This document shows positions 47,393 to 58,976 of a DNA stretch of 64,000 nt, piece after piece (the stretch's first letter is position 1; every line of letters begins with the position of its first letter). The notes under the pieces are model-generated. The model was not told where the DNA came from. It saw only the letters and a list, made by a program, of their open reading frames with translations, and did no database searches. The DNA is taken from contig LATX02000001.1 in the NCBI GenBank assembly GCA_001466705.2, forward strand, positions 558,001-622,000. The letters are read 5' to 3'. The translations under genes and the position numbers were made by a program. The stretch is from Moniliophthora roreri. Lineage: Eukaryota; Basidiomycota; Agaricomycetes; Agaricales; Marasmiaceae.

Positions 47393-47883
47393 AGTTGATG
47401 TGGTCGACGAGGAGATGGTGGTGGAACAAAGCCAAGAGGGAAATTGGGGGCTCAGGGAAGAAATAGATTTTTACAGAATTACCGCGTTTGGGTTTGGGCC
47501 AACATATTCGACCGACAGAAAATGAACAAAGTTGCACAAAGTCCCGTGAAATCCGCACCGATTCTCCAAACCCATGGGCATGCCTGGAATTCTTGCGCCA
47601 GTTCCTGCGCCAAACTACACGTTTTACGATGGCCGACACGTCCAAATATCTGCCATAGCACCGGCGACGATCCGATACGCCAGCGGGTCCACCAGTAGCC
47701 TTCATGTCATGTCAAGGAAGTCCCATTTCTATCAGCGATTCCACTACTCTTCTCTCGTCCCTGATATTTCCCATGTACCACCACACAAGGCATCCTGATT
47801 TCCCAGTTTCAACAGCAGAAAAAGGGGGAAAAAAATGAGGGAAAAAACCAAGGAAGAAACAGAGAGCATCCAATCGCTTAGAG

Positions 47884-48369
47884 TCAGTCAACCTGCAAAT
47901 CAACGTTAACCTCTTCTTCCCAAGCTTCTTGATACCAGAAGCTCGTTCCTGTGACCTCACGAGCCGACCGGAATTCCAGAGATCTGTAGATGATTTTCTT
48001 TTCTCCTCTCGTAGCGCCGACTTTGCACAAAGATCCATTTAGATATAACCAAATCTTCTATCCGACCAGGAGACTAGCGCTTCCTTGTGATTGTCCCGGT
48101 ACCGAACGGTAGGCAGATATTCTGCTTTGCAATCATTTTGCCTTGTCCACTTGAGCAGATATTGAGCTCTGTCGAAGTCTCTTGAAGCATGCGTAGGCTT
48201 TTAGCTCTTGAGAGACAAAAAACCAAGGACCTGCAATAATCGATGCGAGATTCGTCACGATCCCGTTTCACGCCAAATACGTGACTGTCCATATCATCCT
48301 TTCTAGAAGACTGTCCCTCTCCAATAAGGCAAGAGGAAAATGGCAAGCCGACCGACCAATTTGCCCCAT
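47884..48369 (-). CDS. possible small gene, unknown
   Basis: The last exon (48057 to 47884) has coding character: KIWLYLNGSLCKVGATRGEK, KIIYRSLEFRSAREVTGT, then SFWYQEAWEEEVNVDLQVD to a stop. A reverse-strand acceptor (ggatag) precedes it. Upstream, an ATG at 48369 (MGQIGRSACHFPLALLERDS) and an exon around 48240-48110 could belong to the gene, but two frames give plausible peptides there and the joins are unclear. No family recognised. Its start would lie about 190 bp from the divergent RPB6. Confidence 0.3.
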
Positions 48370-48559
48370 GCAGATGGGCGATTAATCATGAAATTGTAAT
48401 ATTTCTTGAGCTAGCCAAAGAAAAAGAAATTTTTCCAACTCCGCCGCGCTTCTTCCACCTTCACCAAAGTTCTCTCACTTGCCTTTACTCCGAGGCATCC
48501 CAGGGCCTCCCTATCCTTATTCGCGTCTGTTTTCTGAGCGCTTCAAACAGCAAGAGAAA

Positions 48560-49266
48560 ATGTCTGACGATGGCTATGGCGGAGGCGGGGGAGGAGATGA
48601 CTTTGGTGACTATGGTGATATGGGGTACGCTCAACTCTTTCTTCCTATAATTCAACCCCAAAAATTACATCTGTCTCCCTAGTTATGCCGACGAGCAATT
48701 TGTTGTGTGTATCTTCATGTCATGAATCCCGAATACTATCGTTTTCCTCAACCATTTTCTTTGTTCCGAATCATCTTCATTCCAGGACGAAGGTTACGAT
48801 CTTCTCGCGCGGGATGCCGAAGGGCAGCAGGGCGGGGAAGGTGCTGAACAGGCAGGGGACCCTCAGATAAATGGTGTCAATGGCATAGACCATGATCAGG
48901 AAATGGCAAATGGCGAGGAGCCTCAAGAAGCACCAGCACAAGCGAGTATACTGGGAGAGCGACAACCGAATAAAGAACGAGTCACAACACCATATCTCAC
49001 AAAATACGAACGTGCACGAATTTTAGGTACAAGAGCGTTGCAGATAAGGTCAGTTCATTCCCGTATCGCACCATACGACAACTGATCATGACTTGTTTTG
49101 CCTCAGTATGAACGCCCCAGTACTTGTACCACTCGACGGCGAAACCGATGCACTTCAAATCGCGATAAAAGAGTTATCTCAACGAAAAATCCCTCTCGTC
49201 ATCCGACGTTACCTTCCTGACGGCAGTTTCGAGGATTGGAGTGTGTCAGAGCTGATTACAGACTAA
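48560..49266 (+). CDS. RPB6: RNA polymerase I/II/III shared subunit Rpb6 (ABC23)
   Basis: Small subunit common to all three nuclear RNA polymerases, stabilising the clamp. Four exons (48560-48624, 48683-48704, 48786-49048, 49107-49266) give 169 residues. The N-terminus is Gly/Asp-rich and acidic ([20 protein letters not shown]). A 22-nt exon adds YADEQFV. The conserved C-terminal core has [40 protein letters not shown] and [19 protein letters not shown], ending ELITD. All introns are GT-AG. The last 63 nt of the coding sequence plus flank are duplicated in tandem downstream (49204-49375). The stop in the first copy leaves the protein normal. Confidence 0.95.
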
Positions 49267-49375
49267 AATATTGCTCGTTTGAGTACTTTCGACGTTACCT
49301 TCCTGACGGCAGTTTCGAGGATTGGAGTGTGTCAGAGCTGATTACAGACTAAAATATTGCTCGTTTGAGTACTTT
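49204..49375 (+). repeat. perfect 86-bp tandem duplication across the RPB6 stop codon
   Basis: Two identical 86-bp units, 49204-49289 and 49290-49375, both starting CGACGTTACCTTCCTGACGG and ending GAGTACTTT. The unit covers the last 20 codons of RPB6, its stop and 23 nt of 3' UTR. With no differences between copies it is either very recent or an assembly artefact. Confidence 0.97.
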
Positions 49376-50266
49376 TTTTCCTATAACTTTCTGGCCTCTT
49401 TGGTTGTTGTAATTGTTGCTTTCGGCGTTCCTATAGAACCAACACATATACAAATGCATAATATAACGATGTGGGGTGTTGTGGTGACGCGCTAGGAACA
49501 GAGGCCTTCATACAGCGGTCGAAGGCCTTTGGTTCGTGCGTTCTTGCGTCTGCGCGTTAAGTCAGCTGCCGTTGAGTCTCCATCTTTCAGTCCCGCGTAC
49601 TAAACACGTTCTCCAGGAGTGGTCTGAGCCTGCGTTCTTGTTTGAGGCAAGAGTGTCATTACTGTCTGCGTCAAACTTTACTTCTTACTTTTACCAGGAA
49701 AGGCAGACTCAAACTGAATGCCCAGTTCCTGCCCACATACTACAGGTAAAAAATTTCAACAATATTCAAAAAATTCAGCAACCCATCAAGTGTAAAGTGA
49801 ATGAGGGTGACAAGATAAAGAATCCCAACAAGCAGCCAAAATTCCAGGAATCAGTAGGTGTTCCGGGCTAAAGGATTCGCTTCGAGTGGCCATAGTTCTC
49901 TGGTGGGGTGTCGTAGTACAACTGGGCTCCCAAATCAGTAAGTACGATGTCCCAGAACAGCAATTACCCGAGTCGCTTGCTCAGAATAGGGAAAGGTCGC
50001 AATTGTTGTGCTGGATGAAAACCATAATTGATTCCAATGCAACATGAATCAATTACTTGCGCTTCCTACTGTTGTGCTGTAATGGTTGCATTCCGCTTTC
50101 ATATACAAGGAATACATATACAAGTGCTGATGAATCAAATGCAATGTGGTATGCTCGGGAACAATGTTTGTATGAAACGAAGGATAGAGTGGGATGTCGC
50201 AGAAAATAAGGAAACGTGTCTGTGTGTGTGGAGGTATAACAAGCTGTAGAAATCATCTAGTGGCGT
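49376..50266. other. intergenic region with an inverted repeat
   Basis: About 890 bp between the converging RPB6 and sirtuin genes. It has ORFs without coding character (49536-49871, 50028-50249) and an inverted repeat at 50025-50055. Confidence 0.6.
50025..50055. repeat. 10-bp perfect inverted repeat with 11-nt loop
   Basis: TAATTGATTC at 50025-50034 and its exact complement GAATCAATTA at 50046-50055, separated by 11 nt. The flanks hold further short partial repeats (GTTGTGCTG twice; GTTGCATT matching AATGCAAC). It may be a small element remnant or a 3' end hairpin. Confidence 0.7.
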
Positions 50267-51964
50267 TCAAGACCTGACTGGAATGCTTTTCGTCGTACCC
50301 GCCTTCTTCGAAGTAAGTGATCCAGCGCTCTTGACCGGCCTAGTCTTCTTAGGACTAGAAACGTCCTGCATGAACAGATCCAAGCACAAATCTTCCAAGT
50401 CGCTTGAATCTTCACCGTCGTCAAGTGAGAGTTGATTGTGCTTTCCGTTGTTGAATAGCCTGATCGCTTCGGGCATGCCGTCCATTTCTTTCGAAGCACG
50501 TCGCTTCGATGGGCTGGACTGGAGATCGTAATGATTATCTACCTGCCGACGTTTGCTGGGCGATGCCGGAGGTCGTTTGGACTTCAGAACATCAGGCGAG
50601 CTAATGACCATCGGGGAACCAGGCGGAAGATTTTCAACCTCGTGAGGATATTTCTTCTTGGTGGCTACAGAAGGCAAGATGAGCATCAGTTCACTTCAGA
50701 TAGACAAGATCAAAGTACCTTTAGCTTTGGGCTTGGCCGCCGCCGTATTTGCCTCCTTCGCAGCCTTGAAGAGACCACCACCAACAGTGACCTCACCGTC
50801 CGACGTGACAAGAGTTTGCTGAACCTCCCAGTCGGCGGGCCTCGTCTTTTTCCAGTCCTCAATAACCTTATCTACCCACATATCCGTCTCTCCTACAACA
50901 TGGTAGTCGATTACATCCGACCACTCAGACCCAGGTGCGGTTTTGTTCACGAAAATGACTTTGCCTACCCACGACTTTGACCGTGACGTATTTGCGGAGC
51001 CAGACGGTACATGAGCGTGAACAGCTTTGGCAAACTCCTTGACGAGCTTCTTTAGTCCATGAACTTTGAGCGATGTACCCATAATAATGAGCATGTCGGG
51101 TTTACGAGCAAGATCGGAGCACTGGACATTGCCAATGTCGTCACCCAGGGGGTGGAATTCATCATAGAGAACGATAGCAGGTCGTAGTTGGCCGACACGG
51201 ATGGCTCGAGCTGAACGAGCGACACGAGAGCGGGCTAAGGACGTTTATCAGCATATAGTGCCATTACACGACAGTTTTAAAGAGAGCTCACATCGCTGAA
51301 GGCATTCAGGACAGTCTGGGCATTGGCCCTGTTCAAAAAGGACGAGATACTCCTCGAGACACGGGAACTCTGCAGAGCACGAACGGCAACGAACACGGTG
51401 AATGTCGCCATGAAGTTGGACATTGCGACATTGTTTTAGCGGTTTCTTCCCCTTCTGCTTGGCTGAGGCAGTTTCTTCATCACTAGAGGGTCCCGAAAGA
51501 CCGACTCTCTCTTCTAAACCATCGATGTTTTGGGTATACGAGCGTAGTAGTTTCTTCTTGGAGTCGAGCGTCTTTATGAAGTGATGGGTGGGTGTGGGTG
51601 TCGCAGAGTCAATGGAACGTTTGAGTTTGGATATGAAGGTATAGAAAACGGCGGTGGAAGCTGGATCCCGGAATAACGACGCGTCGAAGAGGTCTCGCCC
51701 TTTGAGTACAACGTCTGGATATTGCTCCTTGACCATGTTATATAATCCGTCGGAGGAGCGGAAATCCTGGTACAAAATGAGGTTAGTATGCGAGAATGAG
51801 CTATATAGATATAACGAACGCACTGGTATTCCCGACGAACATGAAATACCAGCCCCTGTAACAACTACAATTTTCTTGCATTTTGCAACAGCAAGGGACA
51901 AATCACTGAGAGAACGGCGAGAGTGCGAGTCTGTCTTGAAACCCTCCAGGCTTAAGGTATGCAT
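50267..51964 (-). CDS. sirtuin deacetylase of the HST3/HST4 type
   Basis: NAD-dependent histone deacetylase; Hst3/Hst4 in yeasts remove acetyl from histone H3 Lys56 and protect genome stability. Five or so exons, about 495 residues. The start MHTLSLEGFKTDSH (51964) precedes KIVVVTGAGISCSSGIP, then after an intron DFRSSDGLYNMVKEQYPDVV. The catalytic core has SYTQNIDGLEERVGL, VQLHGDIHRVRC (catalytic His) and a zinc site in CRSC and CPDCPEC. After another intron come QLRPAIVLYDEFHPLGDDIG and MLIIMGTSLKVHGLKKLVKE. The tail is Ser/Lys-rich with an acidic patch (DDGEDSSDLEDL) and stops at 50267. The long insertion after the TQNIDGLE motif and the GTSLKVHG motif favour the Hst3/Hst4 branch. Confidence 0.88.
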
Positions 51965-52200
51965 GATGACGGAGGAAGGGATAGGGAACAACGATCGGGT
52001 GAAACTTGACTTCAACGTCTCGGAGCGCTCCAGCCAAACAAGTACAACGCCGTTTTCGGTTGAACCTCGATCGTGACACGTGATCGTTCTCTGCTGGGCG
52101 CGTATTTTCCAGTCAACCAAACTGTCATTGCCTTATACAATTGTAGTCGCTCTATCATTACGAATACATGTACAGTATCATCCGATGTAGATATGCTGCG

Positions 52201-53644
52201 CTAAACACGGAAGAGCTCTGGCTTCATATTCTGCAAAAGAAAAGAATGAGGAACGCTGCAACACATCTACTCAAACGAGCTCTCACCAATTTGCACAACC
52301 GTGCGACAAGCCCAGACAATTGCAGAATGGTACCAACGCCTTCCAATATGCGCATATGTGTAAATCCGACCTCCTGCAACAGTGTATTCATCAGAAATGG
52401 CAAAAGACACAACGAACGTGCAGCTACCTTGATATACTCCAACTTCGTGTATTCGGGTATTCTTCGACACAAGTCAGCACCTTGGGTGTTTCAAGCACTA
52501 GAATCATAGATAGCATACTCATCGAACGTCTTCACGACTCTGAAAACCGTAACGACAATGTCCACGGCGCTGTATCCCTGCTCCCAGAGGTCATTTAACC
52601 TTTCCATGGCTTTATCAATGTCGCTCTTCAGACAGTGGCGAACTAGTTCTTGTACGATGATTGGGTGAGGTTGGTCGCAAACTTTGAATACATTGTCTCC
52701 AGAGACGAAGCCGAATCCTGAATGTGTTGACTGAAGGTTATTGATTGCTTGACGCATGTCCCCCTCCGAGGTAAAGATAAGTGCAGTCAAACCATCATCG
52801 TTGTACTGGACCTGGATGCGACGAGTTGAGCAGCTAACATACGAGTACAATCATGCGCTCACCTTCTCCTGCTCGCAGATTTCTAATAGTCTTTTGAGGA
52901 TCTCCGCGTCCCGTAACTTGGCATAACGTAGGATCGCGCAACGACTCTGGATTGGCTCGATGATTTTATTACTCATGTTGCATGCAAGGCAAAAACGCGT
53001 CGTGTTAGAGAAGATTTCCATAGTTCGCCGTAAAGCTTGTTGAGCGCCTGCAGTCATACTAGAACAAAGTCAGAAACGTGCTGGAGGAAGAATGGTACTA
53101 CGTCTACCTGTCGGCCTCGTCAAGTATGACGATTTTGTGTCGGCCGGGTGGTAAGGTGACCTTCTTCTGTGCGAACGATTTGATTTTATTCCGGACCACG
53201 TCAATACCACTGCAAAGAATGAGCTTGCGGAATCTGCAAGGAGTCCAAGCATGCTCACCGCTCATCTGAGGCGTTCAACTCCAATACTCCCTCTTTGTAC
53301 GCGTCTCCGAGCAATTGTCGCGCAAGACAGTGTATACTTGTGGTTTTGCCAATACCAGGCATACCCTAATTCGTACCTGAGACAAGACAAAAAGTTCAAA
53401 GGCACAAGGCGTACGGAAATGATTATATGTGGACAGTTTCCATCCCTTGCGATGACTTTGAGGCGGTCAATGGTCTCAGCATTTCCAACGACATCGTCCA
53501 AGACATGTGGTCGATATTTTTCCACCCTGTGAATCATATCAGGAAAACGACTGATATGAAGAGATAAGTTCCGCACCAAGGAAGTTCATAAGGTGTCTCA
53601 TTACTAGTGGCCTTTCCCTTTTCCTTTGACGATGCAGCAGGCAT
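52201..53644 (-). CDS. RFC4: replication factor C subunit (yeast Rfc4 / human RFC2 type)
   Basis: AAA+ subunit of the clamp loader that opens PCNA. About 350 residues and many small exons. [20 protein letters not shown] starts at 53644. [20 protein letters not shown] is RFC box II, followed by Walker [31 protein letters not shown], Walker [13 protein letters not shown], then [20 protein letters not shown] (arginine finger region) and [17 protein letters not shown]. The C-terminus has [52 protein letters not shown] and NMKPELFRV to the stop at 52201. All splice joins are GT-AG on the reverse strand. The C-terminal pattern fits Rfc4 better than Rfc2, Rfc3 or Rfc5 of yeast. Confidence 0.92.
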
Positions 53645-53743
53645 GGTGAAAATCAGGATGAAGCGCGTTGATGCTGTGACGGATTGTGACCGAGCGTGTC
53701 TCCCAACAAACCCTTAGGTCCCAAGGTTAAGCCCATCGCTGGG
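53645..53743. promoter_or_regulatory. short divergent promoter of RFC4 and mitochondrial SerRS
   Basis: 99 bp between the RFC4 start codon and the first ATG of the seryl-tRNA synthetase gene. No element could be assigned by eye. Confidence 0.5.
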
Positions 53744-55317
53744 ATGCGTCCCCGGAGCTCCTCCTGTCTCAAGAACCTTGTAAAATCCTGTGAGTCTATA
53801 TATCATTCGCTAGCTTGTACACTTAAATCAATTCAAGTTCAAAGACCGGCAACTTGTCGATACTCATCCGCTGTTCAACGTCATGGCAGGCAAGAACTCC
53901 CTCAGCCTCGTCTCAACTACAAAAACATCGCAGAAAACTCAGTATATAAGTCAATGAATGCTCTGAACCGAAAGGCGCCCCTTCCAACAGACGGTGTCGA
54001 GTCTGTTGTCAGGTTATACAAGGAATTCAGGACTGTAAAGCAAGAACTCGATGCCAAACGTAATGAAAGGTCTGTTATAGGAGAAACGATAGAACGGTGT
54101 GCGAATTCGAAGGATGCAGATGGGAAAGCAGCTGCACTACGGACGGCGAAGGAGTTGAAGGAGGTGATATCCGAGTTGGAAATAACTGCCTCCCGGATAG
54201 AGAACGAGATGCTCGAGTTAGCATTCACGGTCCCGAATGATACACATCCCTCTTCCCCCTTGGGGCCCGAGTCTGCTGCAGTAACACTTGACATCCGTGG
54301 ACCTCCACCCTTGCCGGCGAATCCAAACCGGGACCATGCTACTCTGGCCCGAAAGCTGGACCTCATCGACTTTGAAAGTGGCTCTAAGGTCACTGGATCA
54401 TCATGGTACTATCTCATGAACGAAGCAGCCGTTTTGGAGATGGCCTTGACCAACTATGCGCTTTCTGTCGCCATACGGCACGGATATACCCCAGCCACCA
54501 CACCAGATGTCGTTCGCTCCGACATTGCCAGGAGGTGCGGGTTCCAGCCGAGGGACCATTCAGTTCCTCCGGTATCGCAGGCCTACCATCTACAATCGAC
54601 TTCGTCTTCTTCCGACCTCATCCTTGCCGCGACATCTGAAATACCACTTGCTGGCATGTTCGCTAATCGGTTGTACAAATCATCATCACTACCACTCAAA
54701 GTCGTTGGAGTTGGCCATGCTTTTCGAGCGGAGGCAGGTGCCAGTGGCACCGATACACGAGGAATCTATCGTGTCCATCAGTTCACAAAAGTGGAGCTTT
54801 TCACTGTGACCACATCCGAGGAGAGTGAGGAAATGATGGAAGGAATGAGGTTGGTTCAAGGAGATATCTTAGATGGTCTTCGAATCCCTTACAGGCTAGT
54901 CCGTTTCTGGCCACAATGAGATGTGGTACTGACTGATGTCGCAGGGTTCTTGATATGCCTACCGAAGAGCTTGGTGCAAGCGCTTACCGAAAGTATGATA
55001 TGGAAGCATGGATGCCTGGTCGCGGCGGATGGGGCGAAGTTATGTCGTTATCAAACTGCACTGACTATCAAGCTCGACGACTTCATATCCGTTACACAAC
55101 ACCTAAAGAGCCATCTATATCTGTTCCTAGTCCCACGCTATTTGCACATACGCTCAACGGCACTGCTGCCGCGATTCCACGCTTGATCGTCGCGTTGTTA
55201 GAGAATGGTATTCGACTCGATGAGGCAGGAGAACCTGTCGGACTTGTTCTACCTTCCGCGCTTCGGCCCTTTTGGCTACATATTGGCTCCAGGGATCTCG
55301 TGCAATGGGAGTCATAG
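53744..55317 (+). CDS. mitochondrial seryl-tRNA synthetase
   Basis: Class II aminoacyl-tRNA synthetase charging mitochondrial tRNA-Ser. The first ATG (53744, MRPRSSSCLKNLVKS) gives a basic, acid-free presequence. A 48-nt in-frame segment (about 53790-53837, gtgagt...ttcaag) is probably an intron but could be read through. Next is the N-terminal coiled-coil arm (VVRLYKEFRTVKQELDAKR and the following helices), then the catalytic core: SSWYYLMNEAAVLEMALTNY, TTPDVVRSDIARRCGF, AATSEIPLAGMFANRL, motif 2 around HAFRAEAGASGTDTRGIYRV and HQFTKVELF, then after a GT-AG intron LDMPTEELGASAYRKYDMEA and motif 3 in LNGTAAAIPRLIVALLENG. About 490 residues. Yeast orthologue would be Dia4. A GTG-initiated extension from 53696 is not credible. 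Confidence 0.9.
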
Positions 55318-55499
55318 GGGATTGGGTGTTTCTTCCGACGATGTAAAAGTAATTTAGATCTGGACATCTACATACTAGATCTCTGCTCCTAGCTACATAC
55401 ATCATACATACTTATATCCATCGCTAGGTTATCCTACTGACCATACAATACATATCTGTCACAATAATCATACATACACCCCACTCTTGTACATCGCCA

Positions 55500-57326
55500 T
55501 CACCATCGTTTCGGCGGTCCGATAGCAGCTTCATCAACAAAAGGATCAGCAAATGGATCCTCTTCCTTGTCATGGGTTGTAATACGTCGAATCCCAGTCG
55601 TCGCATCATCAGAGTCATCTGAAACGGTGATGTATTCCTTCTTCCTGGACTGGGAGGATTTGTGGGTTTCCTCATCCGAGGATTCGTAGTCGCTGAAGTC
55701 CGACAACGAGCCACCACGGACATCATCCTTCCCATCGTCCGACATAGTTGTGGGTCGGATTGGTGGAGCAAGATTACTTGAAGAGGCACCCAGGGACCCG
55801 AAGTTGAGATCCTGCAGGTCGGGATGTAAGCTTGAATCCGTCGAGGGCCCTCGTATCGAGTTCTGCTTCGCCTTCTCGACTTCTGCTCTTTGCTTCCCTT
55901 GCAATCTGGCAAGTTCGCTCTCAGGACTAATATGTGTGGCAGCCAAACCTTCCGCGGCCGCGGCCGCTTTCTCCTGGTCCGTTTTCGGCGCTGCGGACAT
56001 TTGGTCGTACATTTCCAACGCGGTGATAATGCGATCGTTTGTTTCAATGAGAACGCCAATAATTTCTTCGTTCTCCACGAGCTGTCGGAAAAGTAGGTGT
56101 CAATAGCGTTTTATTTAAAGAAGGTTAACATCCCAACAAACCTGGATGTATCGAACAATATGTTTTCGGACTTGTTTGGCTTGCCCCAGGCACTCCTGCA
56201 CACGGGAATTCGATTGAAGACTCTCCTTTTCGGGATTAACAAGCTGGGAGGTTTCAGCGCCATCAACCAACCAGTTTGCTCAAACAGACACACCGTAATC
56301 GCATTGACCAAGTTACTGGATGCTTGCGACCCCTCGACGATGCTCCCTAGTACTTTTGGCTTTTCCTGAGAAAGAGAGGTCAGTCGGCGTTCTCAGAACG
56401 AAGGCGGAAGTCGAATGTGCCTGTTCAAAATTAAACGGCTGCCTCTTCGTCTTTGCTCTCTGCTTCTGCCGCTTTCTCTCCTCCTCTTCCTGCCTCGCCC
56501 GTTCTTCTTTCTCCTGTTTTGCTTTTCGTTTTGCCTCCTTTTCTGCACGAGCCTGCAGCGCTGCAGGGTCCATGACACCCATCGGATCCTCTGAGCTATA
56601 GCGCTTCTCCTTGAACATCAGATACAGATCCGACACAGTGCGCATTGATGGCTCCGATTTGAATTGTTCATGCCATGATAACAGAACGAGTTTCAACTTC
56701 TTCTGTACCCGTTTATCTGCCGAACGGTCAGTGGCAATCTGTCGCAACGCATCTGTAAGCTGGCCATCCGCAAACGTGTCTGGAAAACAGCTGAGTAAGA
56801 ACGAGATTGAGTGGGGCACAGGGTTTGGAAACGTACGGCGAAATTTATCCCCGCAATTCTCGACGAGGGCTTTTAGTATCTGATAGCAAGAGTCAGTCCC
56901 CTGGTGGCCGATGATGTATACGACGGACGCACTACTAGTGATCTGTACTGCTGATGAGCATTTCCGTGTTTCAGCTTCTTCCGTAGCGCTCGTGAAGCTT
57001 CGGCTGGACTGGGGATGCATTAGATTGTGAACTGCAGAATACCGAATTGATGGTCGGTACCCGGTTGAGCCTTGCAAGTTAATGGAATCGACAAGCTCTG
57101 GTATCCTGCGATAAAAATGAACTCAGGAGTTTTGAAATAGAGGATAGACGGACCCGTCGTAGGCTTCTTCCGCTATGGAGCTGGCGGTGAGTATATCGAC
57201 CCAGTCGGTGATCGATGACTATGGGTGAATGTCAGTACGAGATAAGATCCTGATAGAAGTTTACGAGCCACTTACATGAGGCTTCTCTGGGTTGAAAACT
57301 TGCCGGGCAAAACTGAGAGCAGACAT
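55500..57326 (-). CDS. VHS-domain protein, Lsb5-like
   Basis: Adaptor linking actin regulation to endocytosis or trafficking. Several exons, about 510 residues. MSALSFARQVFNPEKPH (start 57326) leads into a VHS domain: SITDWVDIL, PSIRYSAVHNLMHPQ, ALRKKLKHGNAHQQYR, then after an intron ILKALVENCGDKFR and TDALRQIATDRSADKRVQKK followed by LKLVLLSWHEQFKSEPSMRT and DLYLMFKEKRYS. A Lys/Glu-rich helix (56560-56440) follows. After further exons comes a GAT-like helical region (MENEEIIGVLIETNDRIITA, LEMYDQMS), an acidic Ser-rich tail and a final EEDPFADPFVDEA with two DPF motifs that could bind AP-2 appendage domains. The gene converges with SerRS. The name Lsb5 is by domain order; the motif match was made by eye. 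Confidence 0.8.
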
Positions 57327-57559
57327 GGTAGAGGTACTTTATCAAACGTTTACACCCTAGTCAGGGTCCCTTCGACGTCATAACGCTTGTATGTCACGCT
57401 CAATTTGTAGAATACTAAGAAACAATAAACGTTATATTCGCTCGAGTTTCTCCTCTATACGTATGCAGCGAAATCTATTGTACAACAAGTATTAAAATTA
57501 ACCAAAATAATTAAAGGCCCCTGGCTCCGCGAAACCGACCCACTGACTACCCATGAACG

Positions 57560-58766
57560 CTATGAACTTTCATCAGACCCTGACTCATCTTCCTCCTCGC
57601 CACCTGGTATATGCTGATGCTGTTGCTGTTGAGGTGGCGGCTGCGGTTGTGGAGGTCCTGGTGTCTGGTGGTGATGCGCAACAGCGACAGGCTGCTGAGA
57701 TGGTGACTCCAAAAAAAGTCGAATAAGCACGCTTTCTAGCGCAGCAACACTTGCAACGGGGTAGGCAAACGTCCGAGCTTGGTCACGTATCGAATGAAAC
57801 AGTGTCTCCATATTCTGCCAACGATCCTGGCCAAATGATGCACCTGGTGCTTGAGGTGGTGGTGCTGGATACGGCGGTTGATAACCAAAAGGTTGGGGCT
57901 GAGGTGGCTGGTAATGAACGGTGGCGGGTGGATGCTGTTGTTGGGGTATCATGGGTACCGAGAAGGAAGTAGTAGGTTGAGCTTGGGATGAAACGGGGGG
58001 TCCAGACGTTGGTGTAGGCTCTTCGGTTTGTGTACGACGACGATTAGTCTTCTGCTCAGCGGCCTGCTTTCGTCCTTTTCTAGTGAATGGAAGATTTGCC
58101 AAACCGATTTCATGGGAATGCTGAGAAATATCTAGCCAAATCGAGTGTCAACAAGGGAAATGCAGAGACAGAACATTAGTACTCACAGCAGGCACGCACT
58201 TCATCCGTGTCAAAGTAGGTCTTGTAGCTGATAGATGCAGGACATCCTCCTCCTTCAATCTATAAGCCTATTAAATCTTATGGACGCGAGGCAGACATCA
58301 TCATGCACACCTTGCGACTAGGAACTTTACGAACTCGTTCCGGGTGTTTCTTCACATATTTCTTCCTGCCACTACGCGAATGCCGGGCGCAGACGAGCTT
58401 GGTATGCTCCTTGAAACGTGGGGGAACCGCTTTGCTGCCATGCGTATCACCCTTTACGAAAGTGAGCCTTTGAGAATTACACGAGGATGCGGGGCTACAT
58501 GCCTTTACAAACTCGACGACTTGAGCTTCCTCTTCCTTTTCTTTCCATTCGAAAAATGCAGTGAGATTGGGAAAGACAAGAGTGTATCCGTCATCGGAGT
58601 CTCCCGAGCCATATGGTGCTCTCTGACCAATCTTTGCCGAACTGTTGGTATTATCTGCTGTACCGGGAAATTGTTGTGAAGACGATCCGGCTTGAAGTTG
58701 TAAGAGGTGTGGTGGAAGGGGCTGCTGCATAGCCATCTCTCCCAACCTAAACGACTGGAAGCTCAT
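57560..58766 (-). CDS. protein with FAR1/WRKY-GCM1-like zinc-binding domain
   Basis: Three exons, about 345 residues. MSFQSFRLGEMAMQQPLPPH (start 58766; an upstream Met at 58817 is possible), then DDGYTLVFPNLTAFFEWKEK. The folded region has VVEFVKACSPASSCNSQRLT, KEHTKLVCARHSRSGRKKYV, after a short intron IEGGGCPASISYKTYFDTDE, and after a second intron VRACYISQHSHEIGLANLP. The C...C...H-x-H pattern resembles the FAR1 and WRKY/GCM fold found in Mutator-type transposases and derived transcription factors. The rest is a Gln/Pro-rich tail (QPQPPPQQQQHQHIPGG) and an acidic C-terminus. No transposase DDE domain, terminal repeat or target duplication is seen, so a domesticated DNA-binding protein is more likely. 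Function unknown. Confidence 0.65.
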
Positions 58767-58976
58767 ATTGGGTAGCTGATAATCTGAAGAAATCGAGGAT
58801 AAATGAAAAGTATACAAGTGCCCAAGTGCAGCTGCCGCGGTGTCGGTAATATCCTTTTTCTGAAGGAAAATCTGGGGGAAATAACGATGGTTTTGGAGGT
58901 TTTGAGGAAGATTCCAACCGAAATGTCAGCACCCTGTGACAACTGTCACACTTTCTGCATCTCTTTCCCTCCCAAA

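Noticed and set aside
49536..49871. 111-codon plus-strand ORF after RPB6
   Set aside because: No domain, no splice support, AT-rich composition at its end; probably chance ORF in an intergenic region.
53696..53743. N-terminal extension of seryl-tRNA synthetase
   Set aside because: Begins with GTG; the first ATG at 53744 gives a good mitochondrial presequence.
57560..58817. Mutator-like transposon
   Set aside because: The FAR1-like module suggests it, but no DDE transposase, terminal inverted repeats or target duplication were seen.
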